Positions 25,425 through 33,684 of a stretch of 64,000 bases of DNA are shown in pieces. The stretch lies in NCBI GenBank assembly GCA_018268895.1, contig JAFDVP010000001.1:1302001-1366000 (forward strand). The letters are read 5' to 3'. Every line of letters begins with the position of its first letter. Positions within the stretch are counted from its first letter, which is position 1. A program made the translations under genes and the position numbers. The DNA is from Acidobacteriota bacterium (GTDB lineage: Bacteria > Acidobacteriota > Terriglobia > Terriglobales > Acidobacteriaceae). Below the pieces are notes generated by a model. It saw only the letters and a program-made list of their open reading frames with translations, searched no databases and had not been told where the DNA came from.

Positions 25425-28400
25425 ATGCAAGCTGCTGTATCTGCATCACACCTACATACTTTCGACCTTGGCATCATCGTCGTCTATCTGGTCGGCATTA
25501 CGTTGTTTGGTCTGCGATTTCGCGAAGGCAAGAACGCGGGCGCGCGTTCGCTGAAGAGCTACTTCCTGGCAGACCGCAGCGCTCCGTGGTGGGCGATTGC
25601 GCTTTCGATCGTCTCGGCGGAGACCAGCACACTGACGATCATCAGCATTCCCGGCGTCGCCTTCGCGGGCGACTTCGGTTTTCTGCAAGTCGTCATCGGC
25701 TATATGCTCGGCCGCGTGATGGTGGCAATGTTGTTCCTCCCGAAGTATTTTCAGGGTGAGATGCTGACGGCGTACCAGCTCATCGATCAGCGATTTGGCC
25801 GCACGTTGCATAAGGTGACGGCTGGACTGTTTCTGATCACGCGAGCGGCGGCGGAAGGGGTGCGCGTCTTTGCAGTTTCTATCGTCGTTGCAATCGCCAT
25901 TGGCACGGGCGACACGCTTTCGATTGCGATCATCTCAGCCTTGACGCTGCTTTATACCTTTGAGGGCGGTATGGCGGCGGTCATCTGGACGGATGTCATC
26001 CAGATGCTTCTGTATATCGCGGGCACGGCGGTCGCAATTGCCACTCTGGGAACCCATGTTCCTGGAGGCTGGGGACACATCCACGCGGCTGCATCGGCTG
26101 CCGGTAAGCTGAACATCTTCAACTTTGCGCTCAACCTGACGCAAAACTATACCTTCTGGGCAGGCGTGCTGGGGGGTACCTTCCTGACGATGGCATCGCA
26201 TGGAACGGACCAACTGATGGTGCAACGCCTGCTTGCAGCCAAGAACCTTAGCGAGTCGCGACTGGCGCTTCTCTCCTCCGGCGTGGTGATCTTTGTGCAG
26301 TTCACGCTCTTTCTTCTGATCGGCGCTGGGCTTTGGGTGTTTTACGGAAGCAATGTGAACATTGCTTCCGACAGGCTCTTCCCTTCCTTCATCGTCGGCG
26401 AGATGCCGGTAGGTATCGCCGGATTGTTAGTGGCCGCTATCCTTGCCGCCGCGATGTCAAACCTTTCCGCCGCGCTCAATTCGCTGTCGTCGACGACCGT
26501 GGTTGACTTTTACATGCACTGGAGACCGGAGGCGGATGAGCGCGAACGCATGATGATCTCGCGCTCATCGACGGTGGTGTGGGCGCTGGTGCTGTTTGCC
26601 ATCGCTGTGTACAGCATTCAGGCGGGCGGCAAGGGACATGTTGTGGAGATTGGGCTCTCTATCGCTTCGGTCGCTTATGGCGCGCTGCTCGGCGTATTTC
26701 TGCTGGGGACCCTGACACGAAATGCGACGCAGGCCGGCGCAATCGTTGGGCTGGTGGTCGGCTTTGCTCTCAACGTGGCGCTATGGTTGCAGACAGCCCC
26801 GATTCACCTTGCCAACCTGCCGCTGGTTGGCGACATGACGCTGCCTCGCGTAGCGTGGACGTGGTACGTACTGATCGGAGCCGCTGTGACATTTATCGTT
26901 GGCTATATCGCAAGCATTTTGATGCCGAAGTCCAGGATGAAGGCTGCTGTGACAGTTGCAGTGGTTCTCGCGCTCCTGGTTCCGGCGGCACGCATGGCAG
27001 GCGCACAGACCGCTGCAAAGCCAGGTACGCGAGCCATCGCGTCGACACCTGATTTTACGCAGGTTTCGACACTGATCAACGAAGCCATTGCCGCGAAGAA
27101 GTTGCCTGGCGCGGTGGTTGAAATCGGCCATGACGGCAAGGTGGTCTTCCACGAAGCATATGGAAACCGCAAGATCGCCGGTGAAGTTAGCCCGGATGGA
27201 AGCACGGCCGCCGAACTCATGAGCGAGGACACGATCTTCGACATGGCTTCATTAACCAAGTGCCTGGCGACAGCGACGGCGATGATGCAGCTTTATGAAG
27301 AGGGCAAGTATCAGTTCGACGATCCCGTGGTGAAGTACCTGCCGGAGTTTGCCGCCAATGGCAAGGAAAAGGTGACGATCCGCGAGTTGTTGACGCACTA
27401 CTCCGGGCTTGCGCCCGATGTTTCCTTGAAGGATTCATGGGGGCTGGCTGCTCCCGATAAGGCCGAGGGTGTGAAGCGCGCCATGGAGTCGACGCTCATC
27501 AATCCCCCTGGAACGAAGTTTGTCTACTCGGATATCAACTTCATCACGCTGGGTGTGCTGGTTGAAAAGTTCTCAGGACAGCAGGAGGATGTGTACGTGC
27601 AGGAGCACATCTTCAGGCCTCTGGGGATGACGCAAACTGGGTATCACCCTTTTGCAAAGGTCTGCGGTCCGTATGATGCCTCCGGCGCGGCGATCGAGTT
27701 GCCAAAGCCCTCGGAGCAACAGGGTCAGGGCGCCGCTTGCAAGGCTGGATCCTGGAGTTCGCGACTCATTGCAAGTTCAGCGCCCACAGCCCATGATGAT
27801 GAGTCGAAGGACAATCCTGCTGAGAACCCCGACTACGACCATCTCCTTCGCGGCACCGTCCACGATCCCACGACGCGTCGCATGGGCGGAGTTGCAGGAC
27901 ACGCCGGACTCTTCTCCACCGGGCATGACGTCTCGCTTTATGCCAGCGCCCTGCTGGAGAAGCTGCTCTACAACAAGGGTCCCTTCCCCCTGAAGCAATC
28001 GACGCTGCAGCTGATGACGAAGCCTGAGCAACCTGCGACTGCCGAAGCCGGGGCGACGATCTTCACTCCCGATGGACAGACGACAAAAGGCGTTGCCACA
28101 CGGGGCTTTGGATGGGACATCAACACGGCCTTCTCGCGTCCACGCGGCTCTATTTTCCCGATCGGAAGTTTCGGACATACCGGCTTTACCGGCACGACGC
28201 TGTGGATGGATCCGCAGTCGAATACCTACGTCGTTCTTCTTACCAACGCCGTTCATCCTCGTGGCGGTGGATCGGTCTCCGTACTTCGCGGGCAGGTTGC
28301 GACAGCCGCGGCGAGGGCGCTTCACCTGTACGGCTCGAGTAGCCCAACTCTCACAGGCATCGACGTTCTTGAATCCACGCACTACGCCGCGCTGGCGGAG

Positions 28401-29582
28401 GCTGCCAAGCGTCACAGCAATCACCTTCGTCTCGGTATTCTTACGAACCAGAGTGGGCTGGACGCCCACGGCCATAGAACGATCGACCTGCTTGCGACCG
28501 AGGCGACGAAGGCAGTGCCGGGGCTTGAGGTCAAGGCCATCTTCTCCCCGGAGCACGGTCTCTTTGGTACAAAGGACGAAGCAGGCATCTCGGGTGAGGT
28601 CGATCCTACAACGCATATCGCTGTCACCTCGCTGTATGGAGCCAAGCCCGAATCGCGCCACCCGACGCACGAGCAGTTGAAGGACCTGGACGCAGTGATT
28701 GTCGATCTGCAGGATGCGGGTGTGCGCTTTTACACGTATGAAGCCCAGACCGGCTACTTCGTCGAGGCTGCGTCCGCTGAGAAAAAGCAGGGGCACAACC
28801 TTGAGATCATCGTGCTGGATCGGCCGAACATCATTGGCGGTGTGCAGGTACAGGGTGCCGTCTCCGACCCGGACCGCGAGACCTACACCAACTACATGCA
28901 GATGCCCATCCGCCATGGCATGACCCTTGGTGAGCTTGCGCGTTACATCAACGGCGAGCGACGTGTTGTAAGCACTACATCGCCGAATGTACAGGTTCCT
29001 CTTGGCGCATTGGTGACCGTGGTCAAGATGGAGAACTGGCAGCGGGCGATGTACTACGACCAGACCGGCCTGCCATGGATCAATCCCAGCCCAAATCTTC
29101 GCAGCGTAAACGCCGCAACACTTTATCCGGGTGTCGAGCTGCTGCAATTTACCAATGTCTCCGTCGGCCGGGGAACGCCTATGCCGTTTGAAAACATTGC
29201 AGCTCCCTTCTTCGATGCGCCGGCCCTGGCCGCAGCCCTCAATGCGCGCAATATTCCCGGCGTCACATTCTCTGCATCCACCATCACGATAGAAGAAGAT
29301 GCCAATCACTATCCGTACCACGGTCAAACGCTTCCCGCCGTACATCTCACGCTCACCAATCGCGACGTTCTCGACTCGCCCGCGCTCGGCATCGAGATGA
29401 TCTGCGCCATACGACGGCTCTACCCCAAGCAGTTCAACCTCGATCGCGGAGATGTTTTGCTCCGCAGCGTCAACACGCTGCTCTCCATCAAAAATGGGGA
29501 CGATCCGCGAAACATCGTGAAGTCATGGCAGACGGACCTCGACGAGTTCAAGCAGCGCCGTGCGAACTATCTGCTTTACTGA
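25425..29582 (+). CDS. Triple fusion: Na+/solute symporter, AmiE-like serine hydrolase, NamZ (DUF1343) exo-muramidase
   Basis: A single frame of 1385 residues. Residues 1 to about 500 are a complete SSS-family symporter with about 13 membrane helices. Residues 505-530 (MKAAVTVAVVLALLVPAARM, then AGA) look exactly like a signal peptide, but no stop precedes them. Residues about 540-980 form a class-C-beta-lactamase-fold hydrolase: SLTK with Ser609 and Lys612, YSD at 701-703, HTG at 918-920. Residues about 1000-1385 are DUF1343/NamZ, with FSPEHGLFG and VDLQDAGVRFYTYE. In B. subtilis separate genes murP, amiE and namZ make the same transporter, amidase and muramidase set. Positive MPKSRMK before the extra helix fits a cytoplasmic loop, putting both enzymes in the periplasm. 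Internal initiation at 26937 or cleavage after AGA could give separate proteins. ATG at 25425 was chosen over 25380. Confidence 0.9.
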   Translation: MQAAVSASHLHTFDLGIIVVYLVGITLFGLRFREGKNAGARSLKSYFLADRSAPWWAIALSIVSAETSTLTIISIPGVAFAGDFGFLQVVIGYMLGRVMVAMLFLPKYFQGEMLTAYQLIDQRFGRTLHKVTAGLFLITRAAAEGVRVFAVSIVVAIAIGTGDTLSIAIISALTLLYTFEGGMAAVIWTDVIQMLLYIAGTAVAIATLGTHVPGGWGHIHAAASAAGKLNIFNFALNLTQNYTFWAGVLGGTFLTMASHGTDQLMVQRLLAAKNLSESRLALLSSGVVIFVQFTLFLLIGAGLWVFYGSNVNIASDRLFPSFIVGEMPVGIAGLLVAAILAAAMSNLSAALNSLSSTTVVDFYMHWRPEADERERMMISRSSTVVWALVLFAIAVYSIQAGGKGHVVEIGLSIASVAYGALLGVFLLGTLTRNATQAGAIVGLVVGFALNVALWLQTAPIHLANLPLVGDMTLPRVAWTWYVLIGAAVTFIVGYIASILMPKSRMKAAVTVAVVLALLVPAARMAGAQTAAKPGTRAIASTPDFTQVSTLINEAIAAKKLPGAVVEIGHDGKVVFHEAYGNRKIAGEVSPDGSTAAELMSEDTIFDMASLTKCLATATAMMQLYEEGKYQFDDPVVKYLPEFAANGKEKVTIRELLTHYSGLAPDVSLKDSWGLAAPDKAEGVKRAMESTLINPPGTKFVYSDINFITLGVLVEKFSGQQEDVYVQEHIFRPLGMTQTGYHPFAKVCGPYDASGAAIELPKPSEQQGQGAACKAGSWSSRLIASSAPTAHDDESKDNPAENPDYDHLLRGTVHDPTTRRMGGVAGHAGLFSTGHDVSLYASALLEKLLYNKGPFPLKQSTLQLMTKPEQPATAEAGATIFTPDGQTTKGVATRGFGWDINTAFSRPRGSIFPIGSFGHTGFTGTTLWMDPQSNTYVVLLTNAVHPRGGGSVSVLRGQVATAAARALHLYGSSSPTLTGIDVLESTHYAALAEAAKRHSNHLRLGILTNQSGLDAHGHRTIDLLATEATKAVPGLEVKAIFSPEHGLFGTKDEAGISGEVDPTTHIAVTSLYGAKPESRHPTHEQLKDLDAVIVDLQDAGVRFYTYEAQTGYFVEAASAEKKQGHNLEIIVLDRPNIIGGVQVQGAVSDPDRETYTNYMQMPIRHGMTLGELARYINGERRVVSTTSPNVQVPLGALVTVVKMENWQRAMYYDQTGLPWINPSPNLRSVNAATLYPGVELLQFTNVSVGRGTPMPFENIAAPFFDAPALAAALNARNIPGVTFSASTITIEEDANHYPYHGQTLPAVHLTLTNRDVLDSPALGIEMICAIRRLYPKQFNLDRGDVLLRSVNTLLSIKNGDDPRNIVKSWQTDLDEFKQRRANYLLY

Positions 29583-29687
29583 CACAAAAGGCGTACACAA
29601 TTCGCCACTCGGCCTGGCAGAAAATCAACACACTGGCCGCAGACGTGCGTCACAATAGAAGACCATCACCACCACGGAGGTGGCTGA

Positions 29688-30362
29688 ATGCCTCGAATCA
29701 ATTTTCAGCAGCAGCTTGTAGCACTGAAAGACAAACTTCTGGCCATGGCTGCGCTCTCGCAGCAGGCTCTGTCTCTTGCACTTGAGGCATACCTTACCGG
29801 CGACCAGGCGCTTTGCGAACACGTCAAAGTGATTGAGACGGCCATCAACGCAGCGGAGCGCGACGTCGACGAGATGGCATACGATCTTCTCGCCAAGGAG
29901 CAGCCAATGGCCATCGACCTGCGCTTCATCCTGTCGGTGATCAAGATCAACGGCGACCTGGAGCGGATCGGAGACCAGGCCTCGAACATTGCGCAGCGAA
30001 CGCAGACGCTGGCGGGTGCTCCGCCGATCGAACTGCCGATCGACATTCCGGACATGGGCGAGAAGGTGGGAATCATGATCCGCAGCGCGATTCAGTCGCT
30101 GCTGGAGGCGGATGCCCGCCTGGCCGAAGATGTGCTGGCGATGGACGACGAGATCGACGAGATGAACAGGGTCGTGCAGGCAGAACTGGTCGAGGTGATG
30201 CAGCAGCAGCCGGAGATCAGCGCGCAGGCACTGAACGCCATCATCGTCTCGCGCAATCTCGAGCGCTCGGCCGATCACGCAACCAACATTGCCGAAGACG
30301 TGATCTTCTGGGTGCGCGGCTCGGACGTCCGGCACAAATTTTCCCTGACGCAGGCAGAGTAA
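29688..30362 (+). CDS. phoU: Phosphate-specific transport accessory protein PhoU
   Basis: A 224-residue all-helical regulator that links the Pst transporter to the PhoR sensor and keeps phosphate uptake in check. Two repeated three-helix PhoU domains carry the metal-binding ExxxD motifs, seen as ERDVDEMAYDLL (around 64) and ERIGDQASNIA (around 95) in the first, and MDDEIDEMN and ERSADHATNIAED (around 190) in the second. pstSCAB and phoBR are normally adjacent but are absent here, so phoU is detached from its operon. A ggaggtggctg ribosome site precedes ATG 29688. Confidence 0.94.
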   Translation: MPRINFQQQLVALKDKLLAMAALSQQALSLALEAYLTGDQALCEHVKVIETAINAAERDVDEMAYDLLAKEQPMAIDLRFILSVIKINGDLERIGDQASNIAQRTQTLAGAPPIELPIDIPDMGEKVGIMIRSAIQSLLEADARLAEDVLAMDDEIDEMNRVVQAELVEVMQQQPEISAQALNAIIVSRNLERSADHATNIAEDVIFWVRGSDVRHKFSLTQAE

Positions 30363-30363
30363 G

Positions 30364-31035
30364 CTATTTCGCAGACAAGAGCTTCAGAGCCAGAGCGGCT
30401 ACCTGCCTTCCCTGGATGGCGCTTCCCTCGGCGTTGAAGTGCACATCGTCGGCATGGAGGTTCTGGTGCGGCAGCATCAGTGCGTGCAGATCGTCGATTG
30501 CGATGTTCTGCGTCGCGACGAACTCTCCGGCGATCTCGTTTCGCAAGTCGATGCGCGCGTTGGTTGCGCCGTCCTGCTTGTCCTTCCTCACTGGGGTGAT
30601 GGTGGCCCAGATCAAGCGGGCGGATGGCGCTCCGGCGTGCACAGCGGACAGAAGCTCCGGGAAGTAGCGCTTGTACTCGTCTTCGGTGTATCCCCAGCCA
30701 TGCATCCCGTTGTTGAAGTGAACGACGTCGAACCGGACATCGATCATCTTGAAGTATTCGGCGAGCTGCAGCGTAAGGCGTTCGTCTCCAACAGAGGCAG
30801 AGGTGGCGAAGTAGTAGCAATTTGCTTTGTCGGCGAGATCGCTGGCGACGGCCATGTAATAGGCACGCGTAATGGAATCGCCTACGAGCAGCACATTGGG
30901 CAGGGAGGGATTGGGGGCTTGGGGCCGGTCGGTATAAGTCCATTCAATCTTTTCAGTTACACTTCTTCGTTTCTCAGCCGCACTGGCGGAGATGACCAAA
31001 AGCGCCATAAAGACTGCCAACAGAACCCTTTTCAA
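30364..31035 (-). CDS. Exported SGNH/GDSL hydrolase
   Basis: A 223-residue secreted esterase-like protein. The signal peptide MKRVLLAVFMALLVISASAA is cleaved about residue 20. Block I is VGDSITR with Ser54; an Asn in FNNGMHGWG is block III-like, and DDVHF near residue 195 supplies the Asp-His pair. This subgroup is often found acting on acetylated polysaccharides or plant glycans, but no substrate can be assigned. The stop nearly abuts the convergent phoU stop, and its start faces the sulfite reductase leader. Confidence 0.83.
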   Translation of the reverse strand: MKRVLLAVFMALLVISASAAEKRRSVTEKIEWTYTDRPQAPNPSLPNVLLVGDSITRAYYMAVASDLADKANCYYFATSASVGDERLTLQLAEYFKMIDVRFDVVHFNNGMHGWGYTEDEYKRYFPELLSAVHAGAPSARLIWATITPVRKDKQDGATNARIDLRNEIAGEFVATQNIAIDDLHALMLPHQNLHADDVHFNAEGSAIQGRQVAALALKLLSAK

Positions 31036-31080
31036 GCCACTCGCTCCCTTTTGATTACGCCAGTATCACGCAGACTTCTC

Positions 31081-31109
31081 TTGACTCTCACCCACGGCGC
31101 GATTAGCCT
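31081..31109 (+). promoter_or_regulatory. Promoter candidate of the sir operon leader
   Basis: TTGACT (31081-31086) is followed after exactly 17 bases by TAGCCT (31104-31109). The expected start of transcription lies at or next to A31116 of the leader-peptide ATG, so the leader message would be leaderless. The -10 box is poor (three of six), so this remains a prediction. Confidence 0.45.
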
Positions 31110-31115
31110 TTAGAC

Positions 31116-31193
31116 ATGGCGAAGAACAACAATATGACCATGACCTGTTGCGCGTGTTGTCGCGGCCGGGTGGCTGTTGTTCTCTTTGCCTGA
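31116..31193 (+). CDS. Cysteine-rich leader peptide of the sir operon
   Basis: A 25-codon ORF, MAKNNNMTMT-CCACC-RGRVAVVLFA, ends with TGA at 31191-31193. Codons 11-15 (TGT TGC GCG TGT TGT, 31146-31160) place four cysteines in five residues. It lies 106 bases upstream of the siroheme reductase gene, and an intrinsic terminator sits between them. This is the layout of a ribosome-mediated attenuator that senses charged tRNA-Cys. A polycysteine leader peptide is known upstream of sulfur-assimilation genes in mycobacteria; I know of none in acidobacteria. There is no Shine-Dalgarno sequence, and the predicted promoter would begin the transcript at the ATG. Internal ATGs at 31134 and 31140 are in the same frame. 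Confidence 0.7.
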   Translation: MAKNNNMTMTCCACCRGRVAVVLFA

Positions 31194-31204
31194 CTTCTTC
31201 CTGT

Positions 31205-31270
31205 AACCCACTGAAGAATATGCAAAGCAGCATACACCCACTCCATCTTACGAGTGGGTTTTCTATTCTT
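31205..31270 (+). terminator. Attenuator: intrinsic terminator with competing antiterminator arm
   Basis: ACCCACTC (31236-31243) and GAGTGGGT (31252-31259) form a perfect 8-bp stem with an 8-base loop, followed by TTTCTATTCTT: an intrinsic terminator 30-60 bases before the sir start codon. Upstream AACCCACT (31205-31212) is complementary to AGTGGGTT (31253-31260), the same 3' arm, so it can form a competing antiterminator. A small hairpin TATGC/GCATA (31219-31234) lies between. The leader-peptide stop is 12 bases before the antiterminator arm, so a terminating ribosome would tend to cover it, while one stalled at the Cys codons would not. Confidence 0.72.
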
Positions 31271-31299
31271 CACACCAAAATTCAAAGGGAGTTTCACCA

Positions 31300-33021
31300 A
31301 TGTCGACCGCGCCATCAGCACCAGTGAAAGAGACCAAGGCCCAGAAGAGTGAGCGCCTGAAGCGGGAGAAGAACCCGTGGGAGGCGTGGGATGAGGTTCG
31401 CCAGTTTGCGCGCGACGGACGCGATTCGATCCCAGCCGACTGGATGATGTACTTCCGCTGGTGGGGCGTCTACACCCAGGGAGACGGCCTCGGTGTAACC
31501 GGCGGCACCGCCGGCGAGGGCAAATCCACGGAATATTTTATGATGCGCATCGCGCTGCCGAATGGCATTCTCACCAGCGCACAGCTCCGCGTCGTCGCCA
31601 ACCTGACAAAGAAATATGCACGCAACCTCGCCGACATCACGACGCGCCAGAACATCCAGCTTCACTGGCTGACGATCGGCGGCCTGGTCGAGGTCGTGGA
31701 TGCGCTGGAGGCCGTGGGGCTCAGCTCCAAGGGAGCCTGTGGCGACGTTGTGCGTAACGTCACGGGCTGCCCGCTTGCCGGTCTTGACGGCCACGAGCTG
31801 ATCGACGCGAGCCCGCTTGCCATCGAGGTCGCACGCACGCTCAACGCGAATACGGCGTTCTACAATCTTCCGCGCAAGTTCAAGTTCACTGTCTCGGGCT
31901 GCCCGCTGTGGTGCTCGTTCCCGGAGATCAACGACGCTTCGCTGACCGCGATCAAGCGCACGGTCAACGGCGTTGAGGAGATCGGCTACACGCTCCGCGT
32001 CGGCGGCGGCCTTTCGACGGAGCCGCACATCGCGGTGCGTATTCCCGCCTTCGTGCGCCAGGACCAGGCCATTGCGGTGGCCACGGCCACGGCTGAGATC
32101 TTCCGCGACACCGAGGTCCTGCGCGAGAACCGCAGCCGCGCCCGCATCAAGTACCTCTTCATGCGCTTCGGCTGGACCGCGGAGTCGTTCCTTGAGGCGC
32201 TGGAGGCGAGGCTTGGCTATAAGCTCGATCCGAGCCCGGTCACGGCAGACAATGTACCGGCGGACATCTATCGCGACCATATCGGCATCACGTCGCAGCG
32301 CCAGCCTGGCCTTTCGGCTGTGGGTGCTTCGGTGCTCAACGGACGCCTCTCCGGCGATCAACTGCTCAAGCTCGCCGAACTCGCTGAGAAGTACGGTGAC
32401 GGAAGCCTGCGCGCAACGATTGGGCAGAACATCCTCATCGTCAACGTGCCCGACCGCGAGACAGCGGCTCTGGTCATCGAACTCAACACACTGGGACTGA
32501 ACGTCGATGTATCGCCCTTCTGGCGCGGAGCCATCGCCTGCACGGGAACCGAGTTCTGCAAACTGGCGATCGCGGAGACCAAGGGCTTCAACAAGTGGCT
32601 TGTCTCGGAGCTTGAGGACCGCCTGCCGGGATTCGACCAGCAGATTCGCCTGCACGTTACGGGTTGCACCAACTCCTGCGGCCAGCACTGGATCGCCGAC
32701 ATCGGCCTCGAGGGCAAGAAGATCAAGAAGGACGGCGAGATGGTTGACGCCTTCTTCTTCTGCGTGGGCGGATCGGTCGGCAAGTATGCGAGGACGGCGC
32801 GCCAGCTTGGGTATCGTGCCGCAGCCACGGATGTGCCCGCAGCGATCGAGCGGCTGCTGAACGGCTACCTTGCCGCACGCACTGCGGGCGAGGACCTGCG
32901 GTCGTACTTCGACCGCACAGACGACGTCACGCTCCGCGCGCAGCTTGCAGGAGAGGTGATCGAGGCTGTCGAGCGGGATGCTCCTCCGGTAGGCGCGGGC
33001 CGCCTGGCTCCTGCTGAATAA
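31300..33021 (+). CDS. Ferredoxin-type siroheme sulfite (or nitrite) reductase
   Basis: A 573-residue six-electron reductase of the NirA/SirA family. The siroheme-[4Fe-4S] cysteines are Cys414 and Cys420 (CTGTEFC, C-x5-C) and Cys456 and Cys460 (CTNSC, C-x3-C). Two ferredoxin-like half domains and two catalytic domains fill the normal length. Sequence alone does not separate sulfite from nitrite reductase, but the cysteine leader upstream and the rhodanese downstream favour sulfite reduction in cysteine synthesis. AAAGGGAG precedes ATG 31300. It heads an operon with two siroheme synthesis genes. Confidence 0.9.
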   Translation: MSTAPSAPVKETKAQKSERLKREKNPWEAWDEVRQFARDGRDSIPADWMMYFRWWGVYTQGDGLGVTGGTAGEGKSTEYFMMRIALPNGILTSAQLRVVANLTKKYARNLADITTRQNIQLHWLTIGGLVEVVDALEAVGLSSKGACGDVVRNVTGCPLAGLDGHELIDASPLAIEVARTLNANTAFYNLPRKFKFTVSGCPLWCSFPEINDASLTAIKRTVNGVEEIGYTLRVGGGLSTEPHIAVRIPAFVRQDQAIAVATATAEIFRDTEVLRENRSRARIKYLFMRFGWTAESFLEALEARLGYKLDPSPVTADNVPADIYRDHIGITSQRQPGLSAVGASVLNGRLSGDQLLKLAELAEKYGDGSLRATIGQNILIVNVPDRETAALVIELNTLGLNVDVSPFWRGAIACTGTEFCKLAIAETKGFNKWLVSELEDRLPGFDQQIRLHVTGCTNSCGQHWIADIGLEGKKIKKDGEMVDAFFFCVGGSVGKYARTARQLGYRAAATDVPAAIERLLNGYLAARTAGEDLRSYFDRTDDVTLRAQLAGEVIEAVERDAPPVGAGRLAPAE

Positions 33022-33042
33022 CGTGAGGAGTAGCCTAATCGC

Positions 33043-33684
33043 ATGTCACTGTTCCCGATCTTCCTGAAGTTGACCGGACGGCGATGCGTTGTCATCGGCG
33101 CGGGGCATCTTGCCGAGTCGAAGATCGAATCGCTGCGCACAGCCGATGCCACAGTGACTGTCATCGCTCCGGCGGCCAGCGAGAGGATCGCCGTGCAGGC
33201 GGCCGCGGGCGAGATACAGTTCCACCAGCGAACGTATCAACCTGGCGATCTGGCGGGAGCCTTCCTGGTCGTCGCCGCGACGAACGATCCTGCGGTCAAC
33301 CGGGCAGTCTTTGCGGAGGCAACAGCGACCGGCGTGCTGTGCAATGCCGTCGACGATCCGCCGTTCTGCGACTTCTACTTCCCTTCCGTCGTCCGGCGTG
33401 GCGAGCTTCAGGTTGCCGTCTCGACGGCCGGAAACTCGCCTGCGTTGGCGCAGCAGCTTCGCAAGGAGTTGAACGAGCAGCTTCCGCTCGATCTTGGGAA
33501 CTGGCTGGCAGAGCTCGGACAGCTTCGCCGCGAGGTTGTGGCCGCTGAGCCGCTGAATGAGTCTCGCCGGTTACTGCTGCATGAGTTGGCACAACGGCAG
33601 GTCTGCGGCTACGACCAGTGTCCCTCGCGGCTGCTGGCGCGTGAGCATGCGCTCACGAATCCTATCCCGGCGGAGAAGGCGTGA
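33043..33684 (+). CDS. Precorrin-2 dehydrogenase / sirohydrochlorin ferrochelatase (Met8/CysG N-terminal type)
   Basis: A 213-residue enzyme for the last two steps of siroheme synthesis: NAD-dependent oxidation of precorrin-2, then iron insertion. The N-terminus MSLFPIFLKLTGRRCVVIGAG carries the Rossmann loop GAGHLAESK, and the conserved NDPAVN and DDPPFCDFYFPSVV segments follow. It corresponds to the CysG N-terminal module and stands alone, with the methyltransferase as a separate gene. Its stop overlaps the GTG start of cobA by four bases (33681-33684), so the two are translationally coupled. It follows sir by 21 bases. Confidence 0.92.
   Translation: MSLFPIFLKLTGRRCVVIGAGHLAESKIESLRTADATVTVIAPAASERIAVQAAAGEIQFHQRTYQPGDLAGAFLVVAATNDPAVNRAVFAEATATGVLCNAVDDPPFCDFYFPSVVRRGELQVAVSTAGNSPALAQQLRKELNEQLPLDLGNWLAELGQLRREVVAAEPLNESRRLLLHELAQRQVCGYDQCPSRLLAREHALTNPIPAEKA

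Noticed and set aside
27777..29345. A 522-codon minus-strand frame opposite the hydrolase-NamZ part of the fusion gene
   Set aside because: No domain or signal recognised; it is the antisense shadow of a strongly motif-supported coding frame.
31315..32688. A 457-codon minus-strand frame opposite sir
   Set aside because: Charged, repetitive antisense composition; all siroheme/Fe-S cysteines are on the plus strand.
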